DNA from: Exiguobacterium sp. s48
GTDB lineage: Bacteria; Bacillota; Bacilli; Exiguobacteriales; Exiguobacteriaceae
DNA: 64,000 nt
Direction: 5' to 3'
Assembly (NCBI RefSeq): GCF_018617395.1
Contig: NZ_JACSKC010000001.1
Location: forward strand, 1,860,001 to 1,924,000
Position 1 is the stretch's first letter; the number at the start of each line of letters is the position of its first letter. Positions 9,834 to 17,538 of the stretch are shown here, in pieces. The position numbers and the translations under genes were made by a program. Under the pieces are notes generated by a model. The model was not told where the DNA came from. It was given only the letters and a program-made list of their open reading frames with translations, and searched no databases.

Positions 9834-11059
9834 CGCGTGACGAACTCTACAGTCAAATCCCTTATTTTTGGCCCGATTTAAACGACGAAGAATATGCCCT
9901 ATACGACTGTTTCGACATGCCCGCCTCGCAGGTCGACTTGATTCGAGAAGCGACCGAGGCGGTTGATTCAATTTTTCGGAAGACGAATCAGCTGTTGCGC
10001 ACGCTTCCTGACGAAACGCTCCGACTACTTGGTTACCCCGAGGCGAGCCTGCCGTTCTTACGGGAGAAAACGATGCCTCAAGAGACAATCATCGGTCGTT
10101 ACGACTGGATCATGAAAGACGGTCAACTCAAGTTGATGGAGTTCAATGCGGACACACCGACGTTCATTAAGGAACTGTTTGACGTAAATGGTGTGGTTGC
10201 TTCTGAGTTCGGTCTCCTCGACCCAAACAGAGACGCAACTGCTCAACTGAAAACCGAGTTGCGGAAGGCCATCGTTGCCGCATGGAAACGACTCGGTCGT
10301 GAGGGTACACCAAAAATCGTCTTCACGGCCCATGAAGACAACATCGAAGACAAATGGACGGCACGCTTCTTGCAAGAAACGCTCGATTTACCATCTGAAT
10401 TCGTACCCTTGCACGCCCTACTCGTCGACGAAGACGGTGTCTACACGCCATCGGGCGAGCGAATCGACATCTTTTATCGCCAAACGTATCCGATTGAGCA
10501 TCTCGTAGACGACCGGGCACCAGACGGCGACTTGATTGGCATCCGGTTACTTGAACTCAATCAACAAAAACAGGTATCGCTGCTCAACCCTCTCTCTGCG
10601 TTCCTCATGCAGTCAAAAGGTGTACAAGCGCTGATTTGGGAACTGTACGAAACGGAGACATTGTTTGATGAAGCCGAGCGCAAGATCATCGCTACGTATT
10701 TTTTACCGACTTACTTAGACGAGACACCGTTTCTCGGTGAATCGGATTATGTTAAAAAACCAGCGTTTGGACGTGAAGGGGACTCCGTCATCTTGTATAC
10801 GAAAGATGGCCAACCGTTTCACCGGGAAGCATTACAAACGTATGCGGAAGAAACGGCCGTGTACCAACAGTTCATTGAACTTCCGACACGGATGACGACG
10901 ACCGTTAAGGGTCGTGTCGAGACACATTATATGGTCGGATGTTTCTGTTTGAATGGACACGCATCCGCACTCGGCGTCCGCGCCGGTAGCATGATCACGA
11001 ACAACCAATCTTACTACTTAGCCGTTGGCACACCTACACAAAAGGAGACGAACTCATGA
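9830..11059 (+). CDS. ATP-grasp amide ligase, glutathionylspermidine synthase family (YjfC/YgiC-like)
   Basis: A 409-residue enzyme of the C-terminal synthetase domain family of glutathionylspermidine synthase. Recognisable parts are the LKLMEFNADTPTF segment, the aromatic YDWIMKDGQ, and KPAFGREGDSVILY, which holds the ATP-binding lysine and glycine loop. There is no amidase domain. Relatives form an amide bond between a carboxylate and an amine using ATP; the substrates of the YjfC branch are not established. It starts on the ATGA shared with the lipoprotein gene and ends on the ATGA shared with the DUF350 gene. Confidence 0.87.
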   Translation: MTRDELYSQIPYFWPDLNDEEYALYDCFDMPASQVDLIREATEAVDSIFRKTNQLLRTLPDETLRLLGYPEASLPFLREKTMPQETIIGRYDWIMKDGQLKLMEFNADTPTFIKELFDVNGVVASEFGLLDPNRDATAQLKTELRKAIVAAWKRLGREGTPKIVFTAHEDNIEDKWTARFLQETLDLPSEFVPLHALLVDEDGVYTPSGERIDIFYRQTYPIEHLVDDRAPDGDLIGIRLLELNQQKQVSLLNPLSAFLMQSKGVQALIWELYETETLFDEAERKIIATYFLPTYLDETPFLGESDYVKKPAFGREGDSVILYTKDGQPFHREALQTYAEETAVYQQFIELPTRMTTTVKGRVETHYMVGCFCLNGHASALGVRAGSMITNNQSYYLAVGTPTQKETNS

Positions 11060-11469
11060 CATTCATCACACTCGATTCAATTTTAAGCTTCCTCGCCCAT
11101 CTCGGGACGGGATTCGGCCTCATTCTCGCCGGACTCATCATCTTCGCACTGACGACCAAATATTCGGAACGTAAGTTAATCAAAGAAGGCAATATGGCCG
11201 TCGCCTTGAAACTTTGGGGGAAAGCGCTCGGACTTGCCATCGTCATCTATACGGTTTGGGCGAACAGCGTCAACTTGCTCGACGCATTCATTTGGGGACT
11301 CGTCGGGATTGTCGCTCAAGTATTGGCGTTCTGGACGTTTGAATACGTCCTCACACCAGGCGTGAACTTAGAAAAAGAAGTCGAGAACGGCAATATGGCC
11401 ATCGGTTTCAGTTTGTTCGCCGCCTCACTCGTCGTCGGGATCATCGTCGCCGCGAGTTTAACGTACTAA
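11056..11469 (+). CDS. DUF350 family inner-membrane protein (YjfL-like)
   Basis: 137 residues with four hydrophobic segments at about 9-31, 52-72, 79-99 and 114-136. Two internal repeats each contain an (E)GNMAxx motif (KEGNMAVAL, ENGNMAIGF), the DUF350 hallmark. The biochemical function is unknown. It ends an operon of four ATGA-overlapping genes, and a terminator follows. The recurrent pairing with YjfC-type ligases suggests it forms the membrane platform for the modified lipoprotein or its product. Confidence 0.88.
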   Translation: MTFITLDSILSFLAHLGTGFGLILAGLIIFALTTKYSERKLIKEGNMAVALKLWGKALGLAIVIYTVWANSVNLLDAFIWGLVGIVAQVLAFWTFEYVLTPGVNLEKEVENGNMAIGFSLFAASLVVGIIVAASLTY

Positions 11470-11473
11470 TTCA

Positions 11474-11511
11474 AACACCCCATGCACGCATTCGCGAAGC
11501 ATGGGGTGTTC
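11474..11511 (+). terminator. Terminator of the ATP-grasp/DUF350 operon
   Basis: AACACCCCATGC pairs with GCATGGGGTGTT around a 13-base loop, followed by CGTATTTT. Confidence 0.8.
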
Positions 11512-11538
11512 GTATTTTCCAACATACTGAACGAATGA

Positions 11539-12117
11539 TTAAGATGATTCCTCATCGTACTTTAGATAATCTTCTTGCAACAAACCATATATCGCACAGT
11601 CTTTATATTGGTTTTTAGCATTCCGAATCATATGTCTTACTATTCCTTCTTGCACCATTCCATTTTTCTTCATGATGATACCTGAAGCAGGATTATCTAA
11701 ATTATGTGCAGCTGAAATTTTATGTATGTTCATCCTTTTGAATCCAAAATCAATGACGGCTTTTAGCGCCTCGGTTCCATATCCGCGATTCCACCATGAG
11801 TATCCAATGGTATAGCCCACTTCACAGTTCTCTGTCATACTATCAAAATTGAATAAATCAATGGACCCAATCAATTGCCCCGTTGTTTTCAGTTCAATTC
11901 CCCAATAACAAAACTCTAATGAATCATATGATTCTACGACCTCGTTTACTCTACTAATTGTTTCTGAAACAGACTGATGAGCCCCCTTTATTAAATTATC
12001 CATCACTCGATCATCACTTAGCCAATGATTGAAAATGGTTTGAGCTTCGTCTTTTCTAACTTTTCTTAGAAGAAGTCGATTGGTTTCGATTGCAACCGTT
12101 CCCTTGTAATCAATCAT
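11539..12117 (-). CDS. GNAT N-acetyltransferase, RimJ/RimL type
   Basis: 192 residues from the ATG at 12117, preferred because AGGTGA lies just ahead; an upstream ATG at 12135 adds six residues. The start ETNRLLLRKVRKDEA, the strand EVGYTIG and WNRGYGTEALKAVIDFGF (acetyl-CoA pyrophosphate loop) are typical of ribosomal-protein-serine-type acetyltransferases. The target is unknown. Codon use is visibly more AT-rich than in both neighbours, which hints at recent acquisition. Confidence 0.85.
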   Translation of the reverse strand: MIDYKGTVAIETNRLLLRKVRKDEAQTIFNHWLSDDRVMDNLIKGAHQSVSETISRVNEVVESYDSLEFCYWGIELKTTGQLIGSIDLFNFDSMTENCEVGYTIGYSWWNRGYGTEALKAVIDFGFKRMNIHKISAAHNLDNPASGIIMKKNGMVQEGIVRHMIRNAKNQYKDCAIYGLLQEDYLKYDEESS

Positions 12118-12193
12118 TTCTTCACCTGTCCCCATCCATTCTAGTTTGAGTATAAGTTTCTTTCATATGTCGATGTATTCCTGCTGTCCATAG

Positions 12194-12230
12194 AAAAATG
12201 GTTCAGACATTCACTTGAACGATGTCCGAA
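12194..12230 (-). terminator. Terminator downstream of hmp
   Basis: GGTTCGGACAT and ATGTCTGAACC pair on the reverse strand and are followed by ATTTTTC. It lies 27 bases or more past the hmp stop codon. Confidence 0.7.
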
Positions 12231-12256
12231 CCACATTCTACTTTTATAATATTTTT

Positions 12257-13360
12257 TTATACACCACTGGCTAATGTAGCAGACGGTCCGAAAAATTCAT
12301 ATCGTGCCTGAGGCATCACACGTACAACCGTCTCCATCATCGCATTTGGTCCGCACGTGTAGACGTCATGTCCTTCGACACCAAGTGCCTCGAGTTGCAT
12401 CGCACTCATACAACCCGATACGTCATCCACGTGTGTGATCAAGTGAAGCCCTTCCTCCACGAGTTCATCAAGTTCATCTCCAAGCGGACGAAGATCCATA
12501 CTCCGAACTGCGTGCAATAACGTGACAGAACGTCCTTGTTCGAGTGCCGTCTTCGCCATGTTGAAGAGGGGCGTGATCCCGATTCCTCCCGCGATGAGTG
12601 TGAGCGGACGATCTGATGCTTCAAGGATGAACTCACCCGCGGGTGCACTCACCGGGATTTCTGTACCGACCGTCTGTTCATGAAGCCAGTTCGAGACGAG
12701 ACCTTCCGCTTTCGGTGCAATCCAGTACCCGTTTTCTGTCGTATCGATGACGCTATATTGGCGGTGATGTAGGATATCCTCTCCCGCAATTCGTGCTTGA
12801 ACCGAGATGTATTGTCCTGGAATGGCTGTACCGACGCCCCCGTCTTTTGCGACGAGACGGAATCGCTTCACTTCCGGTGTGTCTACAATGATTTCTTCGA
12901 TGACAAACGGTTTGAATCCGGCCCACGGTGCATCATCATACATCTGTTTCTCGAGTGAGATGAAGACGTCTGCAATCACGCCATACGCTTTCGCCCATGC
13001 GTCGATGATGTCTGGTGTTGCCGCTTCTCCGAGGACGTCTTGAATCGCTCCGAGTAAGTTTTCACCAACGATCGGATAATGCTCTGGCCGGATATTCAAA
13101 CTCTTATGTTTATGGAGTGCCGGTTGAATGGCAGGAAAAATCGCTTCGAGCCGGTCGATATGAAGGGCAGCCGCATAGACCGCGTTCGCGAGTGCTTCTG
13201 GCTGGCGTCCTCGCTTTTGGTTCGTATGGTTGAAGAAGTGACGTACTTCTGGATTTTGTTCGAACATTCGTTGATAGAAATGCTTCGTAATTGTCACACC
13301 ATGTTCTTTCAAAACAGGCGCCGTCGCTTTTACAATCTCAATCGTTTGTTGATCTAACAT
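12257..13360 (-). CDS. hmp: Flavohemoprotein, nitric oxide dioxygenase
   Basis: 367 residues. A globin domain (about 1-140) carries the proximal heme histidine region ALHKHKSLNI. A ferredoxin-reductase module follows, with an FAD site (RQYSV), an NAD(P)H site (GGIGITPLFNM, CGPNAMM) and the C-terminal YEFFGPS. It oxidises NO to nitrate with O2 and NADPH. It is about 30 residues shorter than B. subtilis Hmp, but all modules are present. It is divergent from an NsrR-type regulator that very probably represses it. Confidence 0.95.
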   Translation of the reverse strand: MLDQQTIEIVKATAPVLKEHGVTITKHFYQRMFEQNPEVRHFFNHTNQKRGRQPEALANAVYAAALHIDRLEAIFPAIQPALHKHKSLNIRPEHYPIVGENLLGAIQDVLGEAATPDIIDAWAKAYGVIADVFISLEKQMYDDAPWAGFKPFVIEEIIVDTPEVKRFRLVAKDGGVGTAIPGQYISVQARIAGEDILHHRQYSVIDTTENGYWIAPKAEGLVSNWLHEQTVGTEIPVSAPAGEFILEASDRPLTLIAGGIGITPLFNMAKTALEQGRSVTLLHAVRSMDLRPLGDELDELVEEGLHLITHVDDVSGCMSAMQLEALGVEGHDVYTCGPNAMMETVVRVMPQARYEFFGPSATLASGV

Positions 13361-13407
13361 GTGAATTTCCCCCTTTTGTTCAGTACACGTTCATTATGTG
13401 AGTCAAG

Positions 13408-13444
13408 TTACTTTAAAGCAATATATTAAATACTTGTTTAAAGT
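13408..13444. promoter_or_regulatory. Candidate NsrR operator between hmp and nsrR
   Basis: ACTTTAAA and TTTAAAGT flank an AT-rich centre containing ATATATTAAATACTT. This resembles the AT-rich NsrR half-sites of Bacillus. The position fits control of hmp and of nsrR itself. Confidence 0.5.
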
Positions 13445-13546
13445 TGATTTCACGTTTCCGACTTATTTTCGCCATCATCCTTTCACATTTGTCCGAATCG
13501 CACTTTTTTGAATTGTCTTGTACAATGAAACAAGAGGTGATGATGG

Positions 13547-13987
13547 ATGAGACTCACGCAAACGTGTGACTACGCACTACGGACGTTGATGTATAGCGCT
13601 ACGTTTTCACATCGGCTCGTCACGATTCAAGAAGTGGCGGATCAATATGACATCTCCAAAAATCATGTCATGAAGGTCGTATACGAACTCGGAAAACATG
13701 GCTACTTGGAATCGGTGCGCGGTCGAGGTGGCGGCTTTCGACTCGCACGACCGATGGATGATATCAATGTGGGAGAAGTCGTTCGGACGATGGAACCGTT
13801 CGAACTCGTGGAGTGCTTCGGGGAAGGTCGCTGCGTGATTGCACCGGCCTGTGATTTACGAGGCGTTTTGAATGAGGCCATGCTGGCGTTTCTTCATGTG
13901 CTTGACCGTTACACGATTGCCGATCTCGTTGCTAATCGAACGAACGAACTTGCCATGTTATTAGGCGTACAAAACCCGACGGACTGA
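13547..13987 (+). CDS. nsrR: Rrf2-family nitric-oxide-sensing regulator NsrR
   Basis: 146 residues with an N-terminal winged helix (MRLTQTCDYALRTLMY, ISKNHVMKVVYEL, GRGGGF wing). A cysteine triad at 90, 96 and 102 (ECFGEGRC, APAC) would hold the iron-sulfur cluster. NsrR releases DNA when NO attacks the cluster, which derepresses hmp. The divergent hmp gene supports this assignment over IscR or CymR. GAGGTG lies seven bases before the ATG. Confidence 0.92.
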   Translation: MRLTQTCDYALRTLMYSATFSHRLVTIQEVADQYDISKNHVMKVVYELGKHGYLESVRGRGGGFRLARPMDDINVGEVVRTMEPFELVECFGEGRCVIAPACDLRGVLNEAMLAFLHVLDRYTIADLVANRTNELAMLLGVQNPTD

Positions 13988-14006
13988 AATGGCCGTCGGG
14001 TTTTTC
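13971..14006. terminator. Terminator after nsrR
   Basis: AAACCCGACGG and CCGTCGGGTTTTT form the stem. It overlaps the nsrR stop codon and lies against the end of the convergent dioxygenase-like gene. Confidence 0.88.
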
Positions 14007-14008
14007 GG

Positions 14009-14941
14009 TTATAAAGGCTTTAGTTTCGCTTCGATTTCTGCTCGTCTCGCCTCTAGAAACGGCGGCAATGCCAAGCGTTCTCCGAGCGTCTCAACCGATT
14101 CATCCGTCGCGAACCCCGGTTCATTTGTCGCCAGTTCCACTAAGATCCCACTCGGTTCGCGGAAGTAGATCGACTGAAAATAGTAGCGGTCAATGAGACC
14201 AGAGTGGCTGATCCCATGTGCGTCAAGCTTCTCAATCCATTTCGTCATATCGTCTGATTCTTTCACTCGAATCGCCACATGATGCACACTCCCCCGTCCT
14301 GGTCGTTCCGATGGCAAATCCGAACGATCAACGAGATGAATCTCTGTCGCCACGCCACCTTCTCCCGTCTCAAAAACACGTACATCGTGACCATCCCGTT
14401 CAAACGTCGTCACATATCGATAACCGAGTATTTCAGTCAGCACCCGTGCCGTCTTCTCAATCCGTCGTACCGTCCATTCACTAAATCCGAGACCGAAGAT
14501 GCCGACATCCGTTGGAACAGGACCATTCTTCCAAGGTGTCCCGCTCCCCCCTTCCACAAGACAGAGGCGTTGACCCTCATGATCCTCAAACGACAACGTC
14601 GCCCGTCCGAGAACTGATTTGACTTCCCCATATGCCACATCAAACGCGTCGAAACGCTCTTGCCAATACGCGAGTGCCCCGTCCGGCACTCTTAGGGATG
14701 TGCGAGAAATACTGTTCGACCCTCGATACGTTTGTCCGAGAAACGGTAGCTCAAAGAACGTCAAATCGGTTCCGGGCGTCCCCGTCTCGTCTGCATAAAA
14801 CAAGTGATACATCGACGGGTCATCCTGGTTGACTGTCTTTTTGACGAGTCGCATCCCTAGTACTTCCGTATAAAATCGTAAGTTCTTCTTTGCGTCACCC
14901 GTCATCGCTGACACGTGATGTTGTCCTCCAATCATTTTCAT
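14009..14941 (-). CDS. VOC-family ring-cleaving dioxygenase-like protein (MhqA/MhqO type)
   Basis: 310 residues made of two vicinal-oxygen-chelate modules. The first begins GGQHHVSAMTGDAKKNLRFY (metal His) and the second contains GSVHHVAIRV. Glu residues lie in the matching last strands (SGILVELAT). Length and start fit the hydroquinone-specific dioxygenases of the MhqR regulon. It probably opens or detoxifies quinone or catechol rings. It shares its upstream region with the XRE/membrane-protein pair, where a long palindrome lies. Confidence 0.83.
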   Translation of the reverse strand: MKMIGGQHHVSAMTGDAKKNLRFYTEVLGMRLVKKTVNQDDPSMYHLFYADETGTPGTDLTFFELPFLGQTYRGSNSISRTSLRVPDGALAYWQERFDAFDVAYGEVKSVLGRATLSFEDHEGQRLCLVEGGSGTPWKNGPVPTDVGIFGLGFSEWTVRRIEKTARVLTEILGYRYVTTFERDGHDVRVFETGEGGVATEIHLVDRSDLPSERPGRGSVHHVAIRVKESDDMTKWIEKLDAHGISHSGLIDRYYFQSIYFREPSGILVELATNEPGFATDESVETLGERLALPPFLEARRAEIEAKLKPL

Positions 14942-14990
14942 CCGCTATCTCCCCTTTCGACTATACCGTTATTGTAGCACCTCCTAAAAA

Positions 14991-15030
14991 GTAAAATCCA
15001 CTTTACATTATGTAAAGTTTGTTTTACAAT
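14991..15030. promoter_or_regulatory. Nested palindromic operator over the promoter of the XRE regulator operon
   Basis: ACTTTACATTATGTAAAGT (15000-15018) is a perfect 19-base dyad. It is framed three bases out on each side by GTAAAA and TTTTAC, which extends the symmetry over 14991-15027. TTTACA (15002-15007) and TACAAT (15025-15030), 17 bases apart, form a promoter for the rightward operon. A dimer or tetramer bound here would cover it, so autorepression by the XRE protein is likely. Confidence 0.7.
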
Positions 15031-15060
15031 AGTGGTAGAAACTAGAAATGAGGTGGCAAT

Positions 15061-15270
15061 ATGCCATTGGTCAATCGTGTGAAAGAGCTGCGTGCCCGGC
15101 ACCAGTTAACCCAAGGCGACCTGGCCGAAAAGGTCGGTGTGACGAGACAGACGATCATCTCGCTCGAGAAAGGAAGTTATACGCCGTCGCTTATGTTAGC
15201 GATGCAAATCGCGCGAGTGTTCGAGGAACCGGTCGAGTCTATATTCACAATCGAGGAGGAATCACAATGA
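15061..15270 (+). CDS. XRE-family helix-turn-helix regulator (69 residues)
   Basis: Almost all of the protein is one Cro/CI HTH: VKELRARHQLTQGDLAEKVG, then TRQTIISLEKGSYTPSLMLA. This matches the short YozG/YvaO-type regulators that sit with a small membrane protein. TGAGGTGG precedes the ATG. Its TGA overlaps the next ATG. It probably binds the nested palindrome immediately upstream. Confidence 0.9.
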   Translation: MPLVNRVKELRARHQLTQGDLAEKVGVTRQTIISLEKGSYTPSLMLAMQIARVFEEPVESIFTIEEESQ

Positions 15271-15734
15271 AACACGTCGTCGTTCAATCTATTTCAAGCA
15301 TCATTCTGTATGTCCTAATGGCTTTTCTGTTCAGTTCGTTTTTATCTGATGTGTCAAAGACCGTCATCGAGTCTGACCGCTTCTCAGTTGAATTCAATCT
15401 GCTTCCTTTACTTTTACTCGTTGTTTTTGGCATTGTTTGGACAGTCTACTCGTTTAACACACGCCCGAATAAGCAGGTAAGCTTCGCTCAATGGTCCGTC
15501 CGCATGACTGAATTCAGTGAAGTCGATGAACGTGAGCAAATCATCACTGCGAAAGCGACAAAAGCTGCCTACGTCTCGTTCGGCATCTCTGTTCCAATCC
15601 TTATGGGTTCGTTCATGTTTTATCCGTTGTTTGAAGACGTTCTTCCCGCCTATCCGATCTATGCACTCGCTTCTACGCTCATCATCGCGACACTTGTCTA
15701 TATGGCGACTTGGATTCGCGGCTATCGGCATTAA
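15267..15734 (+). CDS. Four-TM membrane protein paired with the XRE regulator
   Basis: 155 residues from the ATG at 15267, with GGAGG just ahead and an ATGA overlap with the regulator gene. Hydrophobic segments lie at about 7-25, 43-61, 95-115 and 125-147. The central stretch EFSEVDEREQIITAKATKAAY resembles the DUF2178/DUF3796-type partners of small XRE regulators. The function is unknown. The pair resembles modules that sense envelope or quinone stress, but this is only inference. Confidence 0.75.
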   Translation: MKHVVVQSISSIILYVLMAFLFSSFLSDVSKTVIESDRFSVEFNLLPLLLLVVFGIVWTVYSFNTRPNKQVSFAQWSVRMTEFSEVDEREQIITAKATKAAYVSFGISVPILMGSFMFYPLFEDVLPAYPIYALASTLIIATLVYMATWIRGYRH

Positions 15735-15758
15735 GGAATTCATCACGAATTCCTTTTT
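15733..15758 (+). terminator. Terminator of the XRE operon
   Basis: AAGGAATTC and GAATTCCTT enclose a five-base loop and run into TTTTTA. It overlaps the stop codon of the membrane protein gene. Confidence 0.85.
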
Positions 15759-15794
15759 ATATTCCCGATTTAGAATATTCTAAATCGGGAATAT
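15759..15794. promoter_or_regulatory. 36-bp perfect palindrome upstream of the ArsR-family gene
   Basis: The sequence is mirror-symmetric around GAATATTC; each arm reads ATATTCCCGATTTAGAAT. It lies 28 bases before the arsR-type start. ArsR repressors bind such dyads, so this is most likely its own operator. Confidence 0.7.
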
Positions 15795-15821
15795 TCCAAA
15801 CTAAGAGGACGGTGACGACAG

Positions 15822-16166
15822 ATGGAAGAGAAACTCGCTTCTTTGTTTCAAGCGTTAGCCGACCCGAGCCGGTTGCGGATGATTGAATTGTTACGGAAAC
15901 AGGAATGGACGGTCGGAATGATAGCGACACAACTTGGAATCAGTCAACCACAGACGTCGAAACATTTGCGAATCTTACATGATGCAGGTCTCGTCACGGT
16001 AACGGTTGATGCCAATCGGCGACGCTATGCGCTCAAACCTCAAGCTCTCGAACCGTTAGATGCTTGGCGAACTTATATTGCCCGGGAAACGGCGCGTCTC
16101 GATCGATTGGAAACGTTTTTAGCGGAGTCACAACGAGAGGAGAATGGACCACATGAGTACGATTAA
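15822..16166 (+). CDS. ArsR-family transcriptional repressor
   Basis: 114 residues. The winged helix is LFQALADPSRLRMIELLRK, TQLGISQPQTSKHLRILHDAGLV and the wing TVDANRRRYAL. It lacks the ELCVCDL metal motif, so it is of the non-metal branch that pairs with SRPBCC proteins. The start follows AGAGGACGG. It overlaps the next gene by 14 bases. Confidence 0.9.
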   Translation: MEEKLASLFQALADPSRLRMIELLRKQEWTVGMIATQLGISQPQTSKHLRILHDAGLVTVTVDANRRRYALKPQALEPLDAWRTYIARETARLDRLETFLAESQREENGPHEYD

Positions 16167-16653
16167 ATCATATGTAGAGGGTACGACCTTGATTATGGAG
16201 CGACTATTCAAGGCACCACGGCAACTTGTATTTGAAGCATTCTCGACACCAGCACATCTCGAGAAATGGTGGGGGCCGGCTGGATGGGAAACGAAAGTAT
16301 ACAGCTTCGACTTCAAACCAGGTGGCATTTGGCACTACTGTATGACGTGCGTCGACAAAGAACAGGGTGACTTTTACGGTATGGATTCATGGGGAAAATC
16401 GACCTTTATCGATGTCGATCCCTACTCCCGAATCGTCTATACGGACGCATTTTCGAATGCGGACGGACACGTCAATCCAGACTTGCCTGTCATGACCATC
16501 ACAAATGAGTTTCTCGATACACCAGAAGGTACGTTATTCATAAGCCGTTCCGAGTTTCCAAGCGAGGAAGCCCTCCAACAAGTCGTCGATATGGGAGCTG
16601 TCGAAGGATTCACTTCCCAACTCGATCGTCTCGAAGCGATTGTGACACAGTAA
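16153..16653 (+). CDS. SRPBCC (AHSA1-like) protein encoded with the ArsR repressor
   Basis: 166 residues from the ATG at 16153; an ATG at 16144 lies too close to the AGAGGAG site. The FKAPRQLVFEAFSTPAHLEKWWGP start, GGxWHY and a final amphipathic helix are typical of the AHSA1/START-like fold, which encloses a hydrophobic ligand. ArsR-SRPBCC pairs are common in Bacillales, and the ligand is generally unknown. Two Cys residues lie close to HYCMTCV. Confidence 0.85.
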   Translation: MSTIKSYVEGTTLIMERLFKAPRQLVFEAFSTPAHLEKWWGPAGWETKVYSFDFKPGGIWHYCMTCVDKEQGDFYGMDSWGKSTFIDVDPYSRIVYTDAFSNADGHVNPDLPVMTITNEFLDTPEGTLFISRSEFPSEEALQQVVDMGAVEGFTSQLDRLEAIVTQ

Positions 16654-16658
16654 CGAAC

Positions 16659-16690
16659 AAGGCACCGCCTCATAATAGAGACGGTGCCTG
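16659..16690. terminator. Terminator-like inverted repeat without a T run
   Basis: AGGCACCG and CGGTGCCT are separated by 14 bases between two convergent genes. Neither strand has a long T stretch, so strength is uncertain. Confidence 0.5.
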
Positions 16691-16697
16691 ATTGCGT

Positions 16698-16949
16698 TCA
16701 CAATAAAAAGTAGCTCACGACGAGGGTTAGTGAAAAGATGAAGACCATCCCAATTGCCAAAGCAATGAGACTCATCTTCGCATATTTGAATTGTTGCGTG
16801 TTGATCGTATGCACTTTCTTCAAATAGGAACGGGTTCCTACAAGAATTGTACTGATGCCGAACAAAATCGATAACATCCCGATTGCTGAAATCAATTGAT
16901 GTTCTGCACCACTCAAATTCTCGCTTCGATAATAATGAAAGTTCGTCAC
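16698..16949 (-). CDS. Small two-TM membrane protein, unknown
   Basis: 83 residues from a GTG at 16949, with hydrophobic helices at about 20-38 and 60-82 joined by a basic loop. I see no good ribosome site before the GTG. A start at an internal Met (MLSILFG) is possible but also lacks one. I do not recognise the family. It opens the AT-rich accessory patch. Confidence 0.45.
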   Translation of the reverse strand: MTNFHYYRSENLSGAEHQLISAIGMLSILFGISTILVGTRSYLKKVHTINTQQFKYAKMSLIALAIGMVFIFSLTLVVSYFLL

Positions 16950-17434
16950 TTCGTACGTTGGTGCGGAACGCTGTCGACAAATACACTATTCAAAAGAGTT
17001 TGACCAGTTGGTCTGGGAAAATGTCTGAAGAACATCGTCCCATGAAAAAACAGCGCACCCTTTATTTCGTTGATGCATTTTTATTTGAAGAAAAGTGATT
17101 TCAACTTCACGAGGACTTCAAAATAAAAGAAAAACAAATCATGTAGTGTTAGCGTTGATTGAGCACGTACTTATGAATGCAAAGTTCGGAAAATATAAGA
17201 ATAAATCTGATGAAAAAAGTAAACTCATTATTTGGATGGTTAAACCTAAAAGGCATACCCTCTATCATTGAGAATACACCTTCTGAAATCGTTACAGTAT
17301 TGAGTTGATGAGAAGTATTTTCCATTCATCACATTTTTCGCTTTTTAAAGTGCAACGTAATATGAACAAAACCATTCGTCAATCTTAGTTAGCGATGAAA
17401 AAATAATATTGATTTAAGATTACAATTTTGTATT
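16950..17434. other. AT-rich spacer with no confident gene
   Basis: About 485 bases. On the + strand a short open stretch at about 17090-17271 could encode a basic peptide containing FGKYKNKSDEKSKLIIWMV, but it has no ribosome site and looks like a relic. Nothing else stands out apart from the change to AT-rich sequence. Confidence 0.5.
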
Positions 17435-17524
17435 TTACTTTGGTTTTTTTAATAATTTAACAATCATAAAGATTGCGAATGAAATAAAGAGTAATAAAAA
17501 TACTGCGAAATCAAGAAAGTTCAT
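17435..17524 (-). CDS. 29-residue hydrophobic membrane peptide
   Basis: A short reading frame starting 14 bases after the stop of the secreted protein gene. GGAGG lies six bases before its ATG. The product is one membrane helix (MNFLDFAVFLLLFISFAIFM) with a basic tail ending KLLKKPK. The spacing and strong ribosome site argue that it is translated with the upstream gene. It may be a small membrane partner, an immunity-like peptide or a toxin-like peptide; sequence alone does not decide. Confidence 0.6.
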   Translation of the reverse strand: MNFLDFAVFLLLFISFAIFMIVKLLKKPK

Positions 17525-17538
17525 GTCATGCCTCCAGA

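Noticed and set aside
16883-17098. Open frame on the + strand opposite the small membrane protein gene
   Set aside because: No ribosome site, no recognisable fold, and it spans a composition change; more likely chance.
17090-17271. Short + strand frame for a basic peptide
   Set aside because: No ribosome site and no promoter; probably a relic of a lost gene, so listed only in the spacer entry.
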